Source: Pseudomonadota bacterium (GTDB lineage Bacteria; Pseudomonadota; Gammaproteobacteria; Burkholderiales; Burkholderiaceae_C). Taken from it: a stretch of DNA of 55,332 nucleotides. Positions 1 through 9,676 of this stretch are shown piece after piece. Position 1 is the first letter of the stretch; each line of letters opens with the position of its first letter. A program made the position numbers and the translations under genes. Location: NCBI GenBank assembly GCA_023460715.1, contig JAEWPH010000255.1:1-55332 (forward strand), given 5' to 3'. The notes beneath the pieces are model-generated. The model did not search any database, had not been told where the DNA came from, and worked only from the letters and a program-made list of their open reading frames with translations.

Positions 1-1
1 G

Positions 2-190
2 CGGGCTTCTGCCGCGGCTGCAGCGCCCGCTGCCGCGGACGGCGACAATCGCCCGCTGGACACCGCCACGGCGGCTGTGCGGCGCACGCTGGACTTCTCG
101 CTCTCCCACCCGGACGGGCCGGAAGCCGGCGGGGCCAATGCCCGCCCGCGCCGTGTCCGCCGGCCGTCGCGGCCGCTGCCGCCGCTGTGA
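2..190 (+). CDS. C-terminal end of an unidentified protein, possibly ligase-associated DEXH-box helicase (partial)
   Basis: An open frame enters from the left edge and stops at TGA 188-190, 31 bases before pdeM. The visible 62 residues are an Ala/Pro-rich stretch, a short segment around RPLDTATAAVRRTLDF, and an Arg/Pro-rich tail, so no domain can be recognised. The helicase suggestion rests only on context: PdeM phosphoesterases are commonly encoded directly after a ligase-associated Lhr-type helicase. The reading frame itself is only moderately certain because the piece is short. Confidence 0.4.
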   Translation, partial: RASAAAAAPAAADGDNRPLDTATAAVRRTLDFSLSHPDGPEAGGANARPRRVRRPSRPLPPL

Positions 191-221
191 GATGCGGCCT
201 TCCTGAAAGACCACGCGCCTG

Positions 222-920
222 TTGCCCACCTTGCCTGCTCCCACCGCCGACGCCCTCGCTGGCAGCCACTGCATCACCCTGGCCGGCGAAGCCGTCCATC
301 TGCTGCCGCAACATGCCCTGTGGTGGCCCGCGCAGGGTGCGCTCTTCATCGCCGACCCGCACCTCGGCAAGGCTGCCACCTTCCGCGCGCGCGGCATTCC
401 CGTGCCGGCCGGCACGACCCAGGGCAACCTGGCGCAGCTGACCGCCTTGCTGGACGGGCTGGCGGCGCGTCGGCTGGTGGTGCTGGGCGATTTTCTGCAC
501 GCTGCCGAGGCCCAGACCCCGGCCGTGCTGGCGGCGCTGGCGGCGTGGCGGGACCGCCATGCCGGTGTGGCGATGACTCTGGTGCGCGGCAACCACGATA
601 GCCATGCGGGCGACCCGCCGTCCGCCCTGGGCATCGAGGTGGTGGACGAGCCCTGGCGGCTGGGCCCGTTCTCGGGCTGCCATCACCCGCAGGGCGATGC
701 GCCGCAGCATGTGCTCGCCGGGCACGTGCATCCATCGGTGGTGCTGCGCGGCCCGGCGCGCGACGCGCTGCGGCTGCCGTGCTTCGCCGTCCATTCCGGC
801 TTCACGCTGCTCCCGGCTTTCGGGCTGTTCACCGGCACGGCCAACCTGTCGCCCGAGCCGGGCTGCCAGGTCTATGCCGTGGGCGGCGGCCGGGTGTGGC
901 CGGTGCCGGCGCGCGGCTGA
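222..920 (+). CDS. pdeM: Ligase-associated DNA damage response phosphoesterase PdeM
   Basis: This is a 232-residue calcineurin-like metallophosphoesterase. The metal-binding signature is complete: D-x-H at residues 45-47 (ADPHLGK), GD at 89-90 (LGDFLH), GNHD at 123-126 and GHVH at 167-170. The family is known from bacterial clusters with a DNA ligase, a DEXH helicase and a nuclease, and is thought to act in DNA repair. The chosen start is TTG at 222; no ATG lies in frame near the conserved N-terminus. Ku and LigD follow on the same strand, which supports a repair role. The substrate is not known from the sequence. Confidence 0.85.
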   Translation: MPTLPAPTADALAGSHCITLAGEAVHLLPQHALWWPAQGALFIADPHLGKAATFRARGIPVPAGTTQGNLAQLTALLDGLAARRLVVLGDFLHAAEAQTPAVLAALAAWRDRHAGVAMTLVRGNHDSHAGDPPSALGIEVVDEPWRLGPFSGCHHPQGDAPQHVLAGHVHPSVVLRGPARDALRLPCFAVHSGFTLLPAFGLFTGTANLSPEPGCQVYAVGGGRVWPVPARG

Positions 921-1019
921 CTGAAGCTGCGCCGTCCTACACCTGCGCACGCGGGCGTGGGGCAACCTCGGCGCAGCATGGCGGCCCCGCGCCGGGCCGC
1001 ACTTTTCAGGAGCACACGC

Positions 1020-2078
1020 ATGGCAGACGACGGCAAGGCCCCCACCTCTACCCGCACCCTTTGGAAGGGCGCGATCAGCTTCGGGCTGGTGCACGTTCCG
1101 GTGGGCCTGTATGCGGCCACCATGAACTCGGGCATCGACTTCGACTGGCTGGACAAGCGGTCGATGGAACCCGTGGGCTACAAGCGCGTGAACAAGGTGA
1201 CGGGCAAGGAGATTTCCAGCGCCAACATCGTCAAGGGCGTCGAGTACGAGGACGGCCGCTACGTGGTGCTGTCGCCGGAAGAGATTTCCGCGGCCTTTCC
1301 CAAGACCACGCAGACCATCGAGATCGAAGCCTTCCTGGACGCAGACGAGATTCCCTTCGTCTACCTGGAGCGGCCCTACTACACGGCCCCGCTCAAGCGC
1401 GGCGAGAAGGTCTATGCGCTGCTGCGGGAAGCCTTGCGCAAGAGCAACAAGGTGGGCGTCGCCAAGGTGGTCATCCAGACCAAGCAGCACCTGGCGGTGC
1501 TGATTCCCTGCGGCCGGGCGCTGGTGCTCAACCTGCTGCGCTGGGGCGGCGAGATCCGCTCGTTCGAGCAGCTCAACCTGCCGCCGCTGGGCACCAAGGC
1601 CGCCGGCATCCGGGATGCCGAAATGGACATGGCCACCCAGCTGATCGACGATATGACCCAGACCTGGGACGCGGACAGCTTCCGCAATTCGTTCGCGGAA
1701 GAGATCCACAAGCTGGTGCAGGTGAAAGCCGAGGCCGGCGACATCGCGGATGTGGTGAAGGTCGAGTCGGAGGAGCGTGCACCGGCCGGGGCCGATGTGC
1801 TGGACCTGACGGCGCTGCTCAAGCGCAGCCTGGAAGGAGGCAAGGGCGGCAAGCCCGTCAAGGGCAAGGACAAGGACGGGGCCGGAACCGTGACGTCCCT
1901 GCCTGCGGGGCGCAAGAAGCCGGCAGGCAAGGCCGCCACCAAGACCCCCGCCAAGAAGGCAGCCAGCACCTCGGCTGCGGGCAAGAAGGCGCCGGCGGGC
2001 AAGGGCGGTGCCGCGGCGCGGTCCAAGACCTCATCTAAACCGGCCGCCAAGAAGGCCGCTGCCCGCAAGGCCGCCTGA
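1020..2078 (+). CDS. ku: Non-homologous end joining protein Ku
   Basis: Bacterial Ku forms a homodimeric ring on DNA double-strand ends and recruits LigD. The 352-residue protein has the Ku beta-barrel core from about residue 15 (WKGAISFGLVHVPVGLY) to about 260. A long tail from about 285 is rich in Lys, Ala and Gly (KKPAGKAATKTPAKKAA and similar), as in Ku proteins with DNA-binding C-terminal extensions. The start at 1020 is chosen because TCAGGAG lies just upstream; an in-frame start at 957 would add 21 unlike residues. ligD follows after 33 bases, so the two are probably one operon. A CCTACA box lies at 936-941. Confidence 0.95.
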   Translation: MADDGKAPTSTRTLWKGAISFGLVHVPVGLYAATMNSGIDFDWLDKRSMEPVGYKRVNKVTGKEISSANIVKGVEYEDGRYVVLSPEEISAAFPKTTQTIEIEAFLDADEIPFVYLERPYYTAPLKRGEKVYALLREALRKSNKVGVAKVVIQTKQHLAVLIPCGRALVLNLLRWGGEIRSFEQLNLPPLGTKAAGIRDAEMDMATQLIDDMTQTWDADSFRNSFAEEIHKLVQVKAEAGDIADVVKVESEERAPAGADVLDLTALLKRSLEGGKGGKPVKGKDKDGAGTVTSLPAGRKKPAGKAATKTPAKKAASTSAAGKKAPAGKGGAAARSKTSSKPAAKKAAARKAA

Positions 2079-2111
2079 CCGCCTGCCTGCGCCGGCACAC
2101 GGAGACGCCCC

Positions 2112-4643
2112 ATGGCAGATGACGCACTCGCCCTGTACCGCAAGAAGCGCAACTTTGCGGTGACGCCCGAGCCCGCCGAAGGCGGCACGCCGGGCGCCCA
2201 GGCCCTGCAGTACGTGATCCAGAAGCACTGGGCCAGCCGGCTGCACTACGACCTGCGCCTGGAACTGGAAGGCACCATGAAGAGCTGGGCCGTGCCCAAG
2301 GGGCCGAGCTTCGATCCGGCGGATAAGCGCATGGCCGTGCAGGTGGAAGACCATCCCATCGCCTACAACACCTTCGAGGGCCGCATCCCGGCCAAACAAT
2401 ACGGCGCGGGGCAGGTCATCGTCTGGGACCGCGGCTACTGGGTGCCTGAGGGGGATCCGGTTCGCGGCTATGCCGAAGGCAAGCTCAAGTTCACCGTGCA
2501 CGGCCACAAGCTGAAGGGCCGCTGGACGCTGGTGCGCATGCGCGGCCGTGGCAAGGACAGCGAACGACAGCCGCCCTGGCTGCTCATCAAGGAGCATGAT
2601 GGTCTGGAGCGTCCGGCTGCCGAATTCAGCGTGGTGGACGAGATGCCGGACAGTGTTTCGGCGCTGCCGCCCGTCCTGCCTCCGGCAGGCGGCCCGGTCG
2701 CGCGCGCCCATCCGCGACGCACCGCAAAAGACCTGGACGCCGCCCCTGCCAAGGCGCTGCCCGACACCCTGGCCCCGCAACTGGCCACGCTGGTGGACGG
2801 CCCGCCCGCGGAGGTTGCCGACTGGCTGTGGGAGCTGAAGTTCGACGGCTACCGCATGCTGGCGCGGCTGGAGCGCGGCCAGGTGCGGCTGGTGACGCGC
2901 AACGGCCACGACTGGACTGCTCGCATGCCCCAGCTGGCGAAGGCGCTGCGCAAGCTGCCGCTGCGTGCCGGCTGGATCGACGGCGAGGTGCTGGTCATGG
3001 ATGAGCACGGCGTGCCCGACTTCCAGGCCCTGCAGAACGCCTTCGATGCCAGTGCCACCGCGGAGCTGGTGTACTACGTGTTCGACATGCCCTACGCGGA
3101 CGGGCGCGATCTGCGCAGCATGCCGCTGGTGGAGCGGCGCGAGTTGCTGCGCACCGTGGTGCAGCAGGGCGGGCTGCAGAACGTGCGCTTCAGCGAGGCG
3201 TTCGAGGCGCGCCCCGGTGATCTGGTGGCCTCCGCCTGCCAGCTCGGCTTCGAGGGCGTGATCGGCAAGCGCAAGGATGCGCCCTATGCCACCGCGCGCC
3301 GCAATGCCGACTGGATCAAGCTCAAGTGCAGCCACCGGCAGGAATTCGTGATCCTGGGCTTCACCGACCCCAAGGGCAGCCGCAAGGGCATCGGTGCGCT
3401 GCTGCTCGGCGTGCATGGGCCGGACGGCAACCTGCGGTACGCCGGCAACGTGGGCACGGGGTTCAGCGAGCGCACGCTGGCCGACCTGCGCGAGCGGCTT
3501 GAAACCCTGCGCACCCGCAGCGCCCCGTGGCGCGGGGAGCCTCCTGCCGGCACCCGCGGCGCGCACTGGGTCAAGCCGCAGCTGCTGGCCGAGGTGTCGT
3601 TCGCCGAATGGACGCGGCAGAACCGCATCCGCCACGCCGTGTTCCACGGGCTGCGCGACGACAAGCCGGCCAAGGCCATCGTGCGCGAGAAGCCCGCGGC
3701 CCTGGAGCAGCGCCGGTCCGCCGACGATGCCGCGGAGACGCTGCCTTCGTCGCTGCGCGTATCGCATCCGGAGCGGGTGATCGATCCGTCCACCGGCACC
3801 ACCAAGATCGACCTGGTGCGCTACTACGCCACCGTGGACGAGTTGATGATGCCGCACCTCAAGGACCGCCCCGTGGCGCTGGTGCGGGCCCCCGATGGCG
3901 TCAAGGGCTCGCTGTTCTTCCAGAAGCACCTGGAAAAGGCCGCGCTGGAAGGCGTCTCCCAGCTGGACCCGGTGCTCGACCCCGGCCACGCGGCACTCAT
4001 GGCGGTGGCTCAGCCCGTGGGCCTGCTGTCCGCCGCCCAGATGAATGTCGTCGAGTTCCATACCTGGAACGGCCGCAAGGACCGCATCGAGCGGCCCGAC
4101 CGCATGACCTTCGACCTCGACCCCGGCGAAGGCGTGGCGTGGGAGCGGGTGCAGGAAGCCGCGCAGCTGGTGCGCACGCTGTTGACCGAGTTGGGCCTGC
4201 CGGCCTATCTCAAGACCAGCGGCGGCAAGGGCCTGCACGTGGTGGTGCCCATCAAGCGGCTGCACGGCTGGGACGCCGTCAAGGGCTTCTCGCAGGCGGT
4301 GGTCCAGCACCTGGCCCGCACCATTCCGCAGCGCTTCGTCGCCAAGAGCGGCCCGCGCAACCGGGTGGGCAAGATCTTCGTGGACTATCTGCGCAACGGC
4401 CGCGGCGCCACCACGGTCAGCGCCTGGTCGGCCCGTTCGCGTCCGGGCATGGGCATTTCGGTGCCCGTGGCATGGTCGGAGCTGGGCCAGCTCACCAGCG
4501 GGGCGCACTGGACCGTGCAGTCCGTGGGTGACCGGCTGCGCCAGGGCAATGCGCCGTGGGACGGCTATGCGGAGGCGGCGGTCTCCCTGACGCCTGCGAT
4601 GAAGGCGCTGGACTATCCGTCCGCCAAAACCGGCCGCCGCTAA
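2112..4643 (+). CDS. ligD: Multifunctional DNA ligase D (phosphoesterase-ligase-polymerase)
   Basis: LigD performs end processing, gap filling and sealing in bacterial non-homologous end joining. The 843 residues carry three modules in the Pseudomonas order. The 3'-phosphoesterase spans about 10-165, with HWASRLHYDLRLE at 39-51 and EDHP near 79-82. The ATP-dependent ligase spans about 215-530, with nucleophile Lys243 in ELKFDGYR. The primase-like polymerase spans about 548-830, with catalytic FDLDPGEG near 666-673 and TSGGKGLHVV following. All key motifs are present and the length is normal. Its position directly behind ku gives the complete two-component NHEJ system. Confidence 0.95.
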   Translation: MADDALALYRKKRNFAVTPEPAEGGTPGAQALQYVIQKHWASRLHYDLRLELEGTMKSWAVPKGPSFDPADKRMAVQVEDHPIAYNTFEGRIPAKQYGAGQVIVWDRGYWVPEGDPVRGYAEGKLKFTVHGHKLKGRWTLVRMRGRGKDSERQPPWLLIKEHDGLERPAAEFSVVDEMPDSVSALPPVLPPAGGPVARAHPRRTAKDLDAAPAKALPDTLAPQLATLVDGPPAEVADWLWELKFDGYRMLARLERGQVRLVTRNGHDWTARMPQLAKALRKLPLRAGWIDGEVLVMDEHGVPDFQALQNAFDASATAELVYYVFDMPYADGRDLRSMPLVERRELLRTVVQQGGLQNVRFSEAFEARPGDLVASACQLGFEGVIGKRKDAPYATARRNADWIKLKCSHRQEFVILGFTDPKGSRKGIGALLLGVHGPDGNLRYAGNVGTGFSERTLADLRERLETLRTRSAPWRGEPPAGTRGAHWVKPQLLAEVSFAEWTRQNRIRHAVFHGLRDDKPAKAIVREKPAALEQRRSADDAAETLPSSLRVSHPERVIDPSTGTTKIDLVRYYATVDELMMPHLKDRPVALVRAPDGVKGSLFFQKHLEKAALEGVSQLDPVLDPGHAALMAVAQPVGLLSAAQMNVVEFHTWNGRKDRIERPDRMTFDLDPGEGVAWERVQEAAQLVRTLLTELGLPAYLKTSGGKGLHVVVPIKRLHGWDAVKGFSQAVVQHLARTIPQRFVAKSGPRNRVGKIFVDYLRNGRGATTVSAWSARSRPGMGISVPVAWSELGQLTSGAHWTVQSVGDRLRQGNAPWDGYAEAAVSLTPAMKALDYPSAKTGRR

Positions 4644-4829
4644 TTGCCCTGGGCGCTCCCGTGATCCGCTGACCCCGGGTCCGTGATCAATGCGGTAGGC
4701 ACACGACCGGCGCCGCCGTCACAAGGCGCGGCGATGCGAACGCGCCCGTCCCATTGCGGGGCAACTTCCTACACAGCGCCATCCGCGCGGCCTGCAGCGT
4801 GGCGGCTCCACGACCCAGGAGTACATCGC

Positions 4830-7229
4830 ATGAACAAGAAGACCAACGCGCACGACGCCGTCGCCGCGCAGGCCGCGGCCCGCAACACCGACAGCGGCCC
4901 CGGCCAGCCGGCCCCTGTGGAGGTCGATGACCTCGCCGCCACCAAGATGTCGGAAACGCAGGAGCTGGCAGCCGCCATGCCCTACAACAGCACCAAGGCG
5001 CTGGAGCACGGCACCGAGAACGGCCTGGCGACCAACCCCGGCATCACCGCAACGCCCGCATCGCGCCTGCCCACGGCCAGCACCCTCAGCGAGGCCGAGG
5101 CCAACAGCAAGACCGGCGGCCCCTCGCTGGAAGGCGTGAACAACACCATCGACGCGCTGGAACGGGTGCGGGTGGATTCGTCGGGCCGCGTGCTGACGAC
5201 CAACCAGGGGGTGCCGATCGCCGACAACCAGAATTCGCTCAAGGCCGGCCCGCGCGGCCCGGTGCTGCTGGAAGACTTCATCCTGCGCGAAAAGATCACG
5301 CACTTCGACCACGAGCGCATTCCCGAACGCATCGTGCATGCCCGCGGCTCCGGTGCGCATGGCGTCTTCGAATGCACCGACTCGCTGGCCGACCTGACCC
5401 GGGCGGCGCCATTGCAGCAGGTGGGCAAGGTCACCCCGGTATTCGTGCGGTTCTCCACCGTGCAGGGCGAACGCGGCTCCAAGGACACGGCCCGCGACGT
5501 GCGCGGCTTCGCCGTGAAGTTCTACACCGACGAAGGCAACTGGGATCTGGTGGGCAACAACATGCCCGTGTTCTTCATCCAGGACGCGATGAAGTTCCCC
5601 GACCTGGTCCACGCCGTGAAGCCGGAGCCTCACCACCAGATGCCCCAGGCCGCCAGCGCGCATGACACCTTCTGGGACTTCGTTTCGCTCATGCCGGAGT
5701 CCACGCACATGCTGATGTGGGTGATGTCGGACCGTGCCATCCCGCGCAGCTACGCCACCATGCAGGGCTTCGGGGTGCACACCTTCCGGCTGGTGAATGC
5801 GGCCGGCGAGTCGCACTTCGTGAAGTTCCACTGGCTGCCGGTGGCCGGCACGCATTCGCTGGTCTGGGACGAGGCCGTGAAGATTTCGGGCGCCGATCCG
5901 GACTTCCACCGCCGCGACCTCTGGGAGCGCATCGAGGCTGGCGCCTTCCCGCAGTACGACCTGGCGGTACAGGTGTTCACCGAGGAGCAGGCCGAGACCT
6001 TCAGCTTCGACATTCTGGATGCCACCAAGATCGTTCCCGAAGAACTGGTGCCGCTGCGCGTGGTGGGGCGGATGACCCTCAACCGCAACCCGGACAACTT
6101 CTTCGCCGAGACCGAGCAGGTGGCCTTCTGTGCCGCCCACGTGATTCCCGGCATCGACTTCACCAACGACCCCTTGCTGGCCGGCCGTATCCATTCCTAC
6201 GTGGATACGCAGATATCGCGCCTGGGTGGGCCCAACTTCCACGAGATCCCGATCAACTCGCCGGTTGCGCCCGTGCACAACAACCAGCGCGACGGCATGC
6301 ACCGCCAGGCCATCCACCGCGGACGCGTCTCGTACGAGCCCAACTCGCTGGCGGGCGGCTGCCCGTTCCAGGCCGGGGCCGCGCAAGGCTTCATGTCGGT
6401 CGCCTCGCGCCAGGATGCCAAAGATCTGCAGCCCAAGGTGCGCGCCAAGCCCGAGAAGTTTGCCGACCACTACACCCAGGCCAAGCTGTTCTTCGACAGC
6501 CAGACCCCGGCCGAGCAGGCGCACATCATCGCGGCCTACCGCTTCGAGCTGAGCAAGGTCACCGTACCCGCGATCCGCGAGCGCATGGTGTCATCGCTGC
6601 GCAATGTGTCGGACACGCTGGCGCAGGCCGTGGCGGGCGATCTGGGCATGGACGCGCTGCCGCCGGCCATGCCGCTGGCCGCCAGCGAGGTGGCGGCGCC
6701 CGAGGTCACGCGCTCGGAGGCGCTGTCCCTGCTGGCTCGCCCGGGTGATGGCTCCATCGCCGGGCGCAAGGTCGCCATCCTCGTGGCCCCGGGCAGCGAC
6801 GGAAAAGCGGCACGCAGCGTGCAGAAGGCCCTGCTGGAGCGGGGCGCCGTGGGTCGCCTGGTGGCCAGCCGCATCGGGCCGGTGGTACTGGCCGACGGCA
6901 CGGCGGCGGATGCCGATGCCTCCACCGAGAACTCGCCCGGCTTCCTGTTCGATGGGCTGGTGGTCACGGGGGGCGAGGGCGTGGCTGCGTTGCAGCGCGA
7001 CGACCATGTGGGTGATTTCATCCGCGACCAATACCGCCACTGCAAGCCCATCCTGGCCGTGGGCGCTGCGACGCAACTGCTGGACGCTGCGCTGCCACCG
7101 ACGGCGCCAGGCGGCCCCGTGGCGGACCCGGCCCTGATACGCAGCGAAGCGGGTGCCCCAGCCGATATCGACGCCTTCCTGATGGCCCTCAGCGCCCCGC
7201 GCGACTTCTCTCGCGAGGCGCGGCTGTAG
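4830..7229 (+). CDS. katE: Large-subunit catalase HPII with C-terminal DJ-1/PfpI-like domain
   Basis: This monofunctional haem catalase converts hydrogen peroxide to water and oxygen. The 799-residue length and architecture match the large clade 2 enzymes. A long polar N-terminal arm covers about 1-110. The catalase core follows, with distal His170 (VHARGSG), Asn243/244 (VGNNMPVFF) and the proximal haem Tyr457 in [10 protein letters not shown] glutamine-amidotransferase-like domain covers about 640-795. The start at 4830 follows CAGGAG; the frame stays open to 4683 but that stretch is unlike the family. The gene stands alone, with a terminator after it and a CCTACA box at 4768-4773. Stationary-phase control is typical of HPII but is inferred here. 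Confidence 0.96.
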   Translation: MNKKTNAHDAVAAQAAARNTDSGPGQPAPVEVDDLAATKMSETQELAAAMPYNSTKALEHGTENGLATNPGITATPASRLPTASTLSEAEANSKTGGPSLEGVNNTIDALERVRVDSSGRVLTTNQGVPIADNQNSLKAGPRGPVLLEDFILREKITHFDHERIPERIVHARGSGAHGVFECTDSLADLTRAAPLQQVGKVTPVFVRFSTVQGERGSKDTARDVRGFAVKFYTDEGNWDLVGNNMPVFFIQDAMKFPDLVHAVKPEPHHQMPQAASAHDTFWDFVSLMPESTHMLMWVMSDRAIPRSYATMQGFGVHTFRLVNAAGESHFVKFHWLPVAGTHSLVWDEAVKISGADPDFHRRDLWERIEAGAFPQYDLAVQVFTEEQAETFSFDILDATKIVPEELVPLRVVGRMTLNRNPDNFFAETEQVAFCAAHVIPGIDFTNDPLLAGRIHSYVDTQISRLGGPNFHEIPINSPVAPVHNNQRDGMHRQAIHRGRVSYEPNSLAGGCPFQAGAAQGFMSVASRQDAKDLQPKVRAKPEKFADHYTQAKLFFDSQTPAEQAHIIAAYRFELSKVTVPAIRERMVSSLRNVSDTLAQAVAGDLGMDALPPAMPLAASEVAAPEVTRSEALSLLARPGDGSIAGRKVAILVAPGSDGKAARSVQKALLERGAVGRLVASRIGPVVLADGTAADADASTENSPGFLFDGLVVTGGEGVAALQRDDHVGDFIRDQYRHCKPILAVGAATQLLDAALPPTAPGGPVADPALIRSEAGAPADIDAFLMALSAPRDFSREARL

Positions 7230-7274
7230 CGCTTGCGTGGTGTCCGGCTCGGCCGGACATCCAGCGCATCATCC

Positions 7275-7297
7275 AACGGCCCTGCGGGGCCGTTTTT
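7275..7297 (+). terminator. Rho-independent terminator after katE
   Basis: The inverted repeat ACGGCC-CTGCGG-GGCCGT is followed directly by TTTT, 45 bases after the katE stop. It has a stable GC stem and a U tract and is read with katE. Confidence 0.8.
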
Positions 7298-7452
7298 CAT
7301 GGGGGCCTCATCAGTGGATTTCTCGCCGAGGTTTGTAGTCCTGCGGCTTGCACAAGGCAGCGGGCCGCCTACAGGGCCTGCGCTCGCGCTCCCACGCAGA
7401 CGCCGGCCAATAGGCCTAGGGCAAGGGCTCGCACAACCCTTAGCTTTGGTGC

Positions 7453-8157
7453 ATGCACTGCACATCCAGCCCCCTGTCCCATCCCCCCCTTGCAGACCCC
7501 GACGTGGCGCAGCAACTGCGCGACTACATTGCCGACCGGGCGTTTCCCTGCGTGGGCGCCAAGTCCGCCCTGAACAAGGGCCGTCTGGACGTACGCCAGT
7601 TCGGCGCACTGGGCGATGCCGCGCATACACAGGCCTTGCATGACGCGGTCGTTGCGTACGGCAGCCAGTATCCCGAGCCGGGCGCCGTCCCAGTGACCTT
7701 CATCGCTGCTTTCGAGAACGAGCGGATGGACGAACGCACCTTCGAGCAACGCCTGTGGCAGCAGCTGCAACAACTGCATGACAGGGACACCGCGCTGGGG
7801 ACGGCATGGGCCACCGATGTGAGCGAGGACCCGACCCGCAGTGACTTTTCCTTCAGCGTGGGAGGTCGTGCGTACTTCATCGTCGGCCTGCATCCGGGGG
7901 CTTCGCGGATGGCCCGTCAGGCACCCGTGCCATGCCTGGTCTTCAACTTCCACGAGCAATTCGAGTTGCTCAAGCAGACCGGCAAGTACGCCACGATGCA
8001 GGACGCCATCCGCGCCCGCGACGTAGCCTTGCAGGGATCGATCAACCCGGTGCTGGCCCGGTTCGGAGAAGCATCGGAGGCCCGGCAGTACTCGGGGCGC
8101 GCTGTCGGAGCCGATTGGAAATGCCCGTTTCATTCGAAAGCCAAACAAGATGCATGA
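7453..8157 (+). CDS. YqcI/YcgG family protein, GntA-like haem-dependent N-hydroxylase homologue
   Basis: The 234-residue protein has the family landmarks FPCVGAKSAL near residue 31, FSVGGRAYFIVGLHPGASR near 136-154, CLVFNFHEQFE near 161 and a C-terminal QYSGRAV...WKCPFH. One characterised member, GntA from guanitoxin biosynthesis, is a haem enzyme that N-hydroxylates the guanidine side chain of L-enduracididine. No other guanitoxin gene is visible, so the substrate here is unknown. The stop overlaps the start of the DUF1989 gene by 8 bases (ATGCATGA), which implies translational coupling and joint function. A CCTACA box lies at 7368-7373. The family is assigned with good confidence; the activity is inference. 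Confidence 0.8.
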   Translation: MHCTSSPLSHPPLADPDVAQQLRDYIADRAFPCVGAKSALNKGRLDVRQFGALGDAAHTQALHDAVVAYGSQYPEPGAVPVTFIAAFENERMDERTFEQRLWQQLQQLHDRDTALGTAWATDVSEDPTRSDFSFSVGGRAYFIVGLHPGASRMARQAPVPCLVFNFHEQFELLKQTGKYATMQDAIRARDVALQGSINPVLARFGEASEARQYSGRAVGADWKCPFHSKAKQDA

Positions 8158-8767
8158 CGTCAGCTGCGGCACCTGCCGCATTCCGCCGCAATCGGGAGTC
8201 GCCTTCCGCCTGAGGGCTAGCGAGGTGCTGCGGATCTACGATCCGCTGGGCGAGCAGGTGGCAGATCTCTTCGCCTTCAAGGACGGGGAGCATGCGTGCA
8301 GCCTGTCGTCGGGCCGAACCATCGACTACGCCTCCAAGATCTACCTGAGCAAGGGCGATGTGCTGTACTCGAACGACAGCCGGCCGATGTTCACCATCGT
8401 CGAAGACCTGGTAGGGCGGCACGATTTTCTGCTGACGCCCTGCAGCCAGGAGATGTTCGAAATCCTCTACCAGCACAAAGGGCACCACCCCAGCTGCTTC
8501 GAAAACCTCTACACGAACCTCGCAGAGTTCGGCATCCGCCCCGAGCAGATCGGCACCACGTTCAACGTCTTCATGAATGTGGAAGTGGGGCCGGACGGCG
8601 CTGTCGCGGTGAAGGCGCCGCGCTCACGGGCAGGCGACTACATCGAGCTGCGGGCCGAGATGAATCTGGTGTGCGGGCTTACCTCTTGCTCGGCAGAGAA
8701 CTCCAACAACGGCAGCTTCAAACCGATCGACTACGAGATCATCACCCGCCCCTGCAGCGACCGTTAG
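8150..8767 (+). CDS. DUF1989 (urea carboxylase-associated) family protein
   Basis: The 205-residue protein shows the DUF1989 pattern: a cupin-like core with LTPCSQEMF, HPSCFENLYTNLAEFG and GLTSCSAENSNNG. The conserved Cys and His residues in these blocks are likely metal ligands. Known relatives form carboxyguanidine deiminase subunits (CgdAB) in guanidine breakdown or accompany urea carboxylase. Here no urea carboxylase or allophanate hydrolase is near. The partner is the overlapping GntA-like gene, so a substrate with a guanidino or ureido group is a reasonable inference. A GC hairpin lies just after the stop. Confidence 0.78.
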   Translation: MHDVSCGTCRIPPQSGVAFRLRASEVLRIYDPLGEQVADLFAFKDGEHACSLSSGRTIDYASKIYLSKGDVLYSNDSRPMFTIVEDLVGRHDFLLTPCSQEMFEILYQHKGHHPSCFENLYTNLAEFGIRPEQIGTTFNVFMNVEVGPDGAVAVKAPRSRAGDYIELRAEMNLVCGLTSCSAENSNNGSFKPIDYEIITRPCSDR

Positions 8768-8777
8768 AAAGCGGCAC

Positions 8778-8805
8778 AAGGCGGTGGGCGGCAAAACGCC
8801 GCCTT
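8778..8805. terminator. GC-rich hairpin between convergent genes
   Basis: AAGGCGG (8778-8784) pairs with CCGCCTT (8799-8805), between the DUF1989 gene and the leftward gene that ends at 8810. There is no T run on the plus strand, so termination is likely but not certain. Confidence 0.45.
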
Positions 8806-8809
8806 GCTG

Positions 8810-9151
8810 TCAACCTTCAAGAGCGGCGGGCGGGGGCGCATACAAGCCGTGCACGTGTTCGGTCAGCACCTGGATCGCATTCAGGTACTGCTCCGCCGCA
8901 TGCTGGTGGTTGCGCTGCCATTCGGCACATTCCTGGATGCGGTAGCCCAACGCCAGCGCCTTGGAAGGCAGGGCTGCGTCCGCGGCCTCGCCAGGGACAT
9001 GGCGCCCGATGGCGGCCTGCAGCCGCTCCAGGTGCGCGCGCAAGGCCTCGTCATGTTGTTTCTGAGACCGCTCCATCTTGCCCAGCAGGTGGTCGAGGGT
9101 CAGCAGCGTCTCTTCCACGCTGGGAGCGTCACTGGGCGGGTAGGGCGTCAT
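8810..9151 (-). CDS. Hypothetical 113-residue helical protein
   Basis: No family was recognised. The protein is soluble, with no signal peptide or membrane segment. It is rich in Leu, Ala, Glu and His with heptad-like spacing (VEETLLTLDHLLGKMERSQKQ), so a helical bundle or short coiled coil is likely. The ATG at 9151 follows AAGGAACTT, a good ribosome binding site. It is read leftward, away from the receiver gene ending at 9227, and the two could share a transcript. Confidence 0.6.
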   Translation of the reverse strand: MTPYPPSDAPSVEETLLTLDHLLGKMERSQKQHDEALRAHLERLQAAIGRHVPGEAADAALPSKALALGYRIQECAEWQRNHQHAAEQYLNAIQVLTEHVHGLYAPPPAALEG

Positions 9152-9226
9152 CGAAGTTCCTTGGAGCCGAGGCGGCGCAGAGGTTGGATGGACAGAGTGG
9201 CTTGAAGGTGCGGCGCAGCAGATGAA

Positions 9227-9676
9227 TCACCTGCCCAGCACCACAGGCGGCCGGTGCGGTGCGTGCGCAGCGGCGACGCGTCCTGTCGGGGCCTGAACGG
9301 CATGGTGACCCGCAGCGCTGATGTCCATGCAGCGCTCGAAGAACGCATCCAGTTCGGTCGACTTGTCGAACACGGCGTCTGCGCCGAGTGCCACGCAGCG
9401 CTGGCGAATATCCGCCGTGGCGTAGTTGGTCAGGACAAAGATACGGCGGCCTTCCGGTTGTGGAGGGACCGCTGCCAACACATCAAGGCCTGAACCGTGG
9501 CGCAGGAACAGATCCAGCACGACCAAGTCCCAGTCGAAGCGGTCAAGGGCTGCCAAAGCCTCGTCGACATCTTCGGCGGTTGCGACCACGTCCATGCCGG
9601 CAAGCTCCTGGATGGCGGGTATGAGGTTCTGGCGGATGGTGGAGTTGTCCTCCACCAGGATGGCGATGGCTTTCAT
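9227..9676 (-). CDS. Orphan single-domain response regulator (receiver only), copy 1
   Basis: A CheY-like receiver domain fills residues 1-119. It has the acidic pair ED in LVEDN, phospho-acceptor Asp in VVLDLFL, Thr in FVLTNYA and Lys in VFDKSTE. About 30 extra Ala/His/Pro-rich residues follow. There is no output domain, so it probably works by phosphate relay or protein binding. It is closely similar (roughly two residues in three) to the receiver at 36027-36389. The start at 9676 is chosen because it matches that copy; the frame is open upstream to 9802. A CCTACA box (minus strand) lies at 9747-9752. No cognate kinase is adjacent. Confidence 0.85.
   Translation of the reverse strand: MKAIAILVEDNSTIRQNLIPAIQELAGMDVVATAEDVDEALAALDRFDWDLVVLDLFLRHGSGLDVLAAVPPQPEGRRIFVLTNYATADIRQRCVALGADAVFDKSTELDAFFERCMDISAAGHHAVQAPTGRVAAAHAPHRPPVVLGR

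Noticed and set aside
2031..4508. 825-residue open frame on the minus strand across ligD
   Set aside because: It is antisense to a complete LigD with all catalytic motifs. Its product is rich in His, Arg, Ala and Gly with no recognisable domain, as expected for the opposite strand of high-GC coding DNA.
4719..6524. 601-residue minus-strand frame across katE
   Set aside because: It is the antisense shadow of a catalase with clear motifs and codon use.
7298..7452. Guanidine riboswitch before the GntA-like gene
   Set aside because: No ykkC-type conserved segments or paired stems were seen; only a CCTACA box was found.
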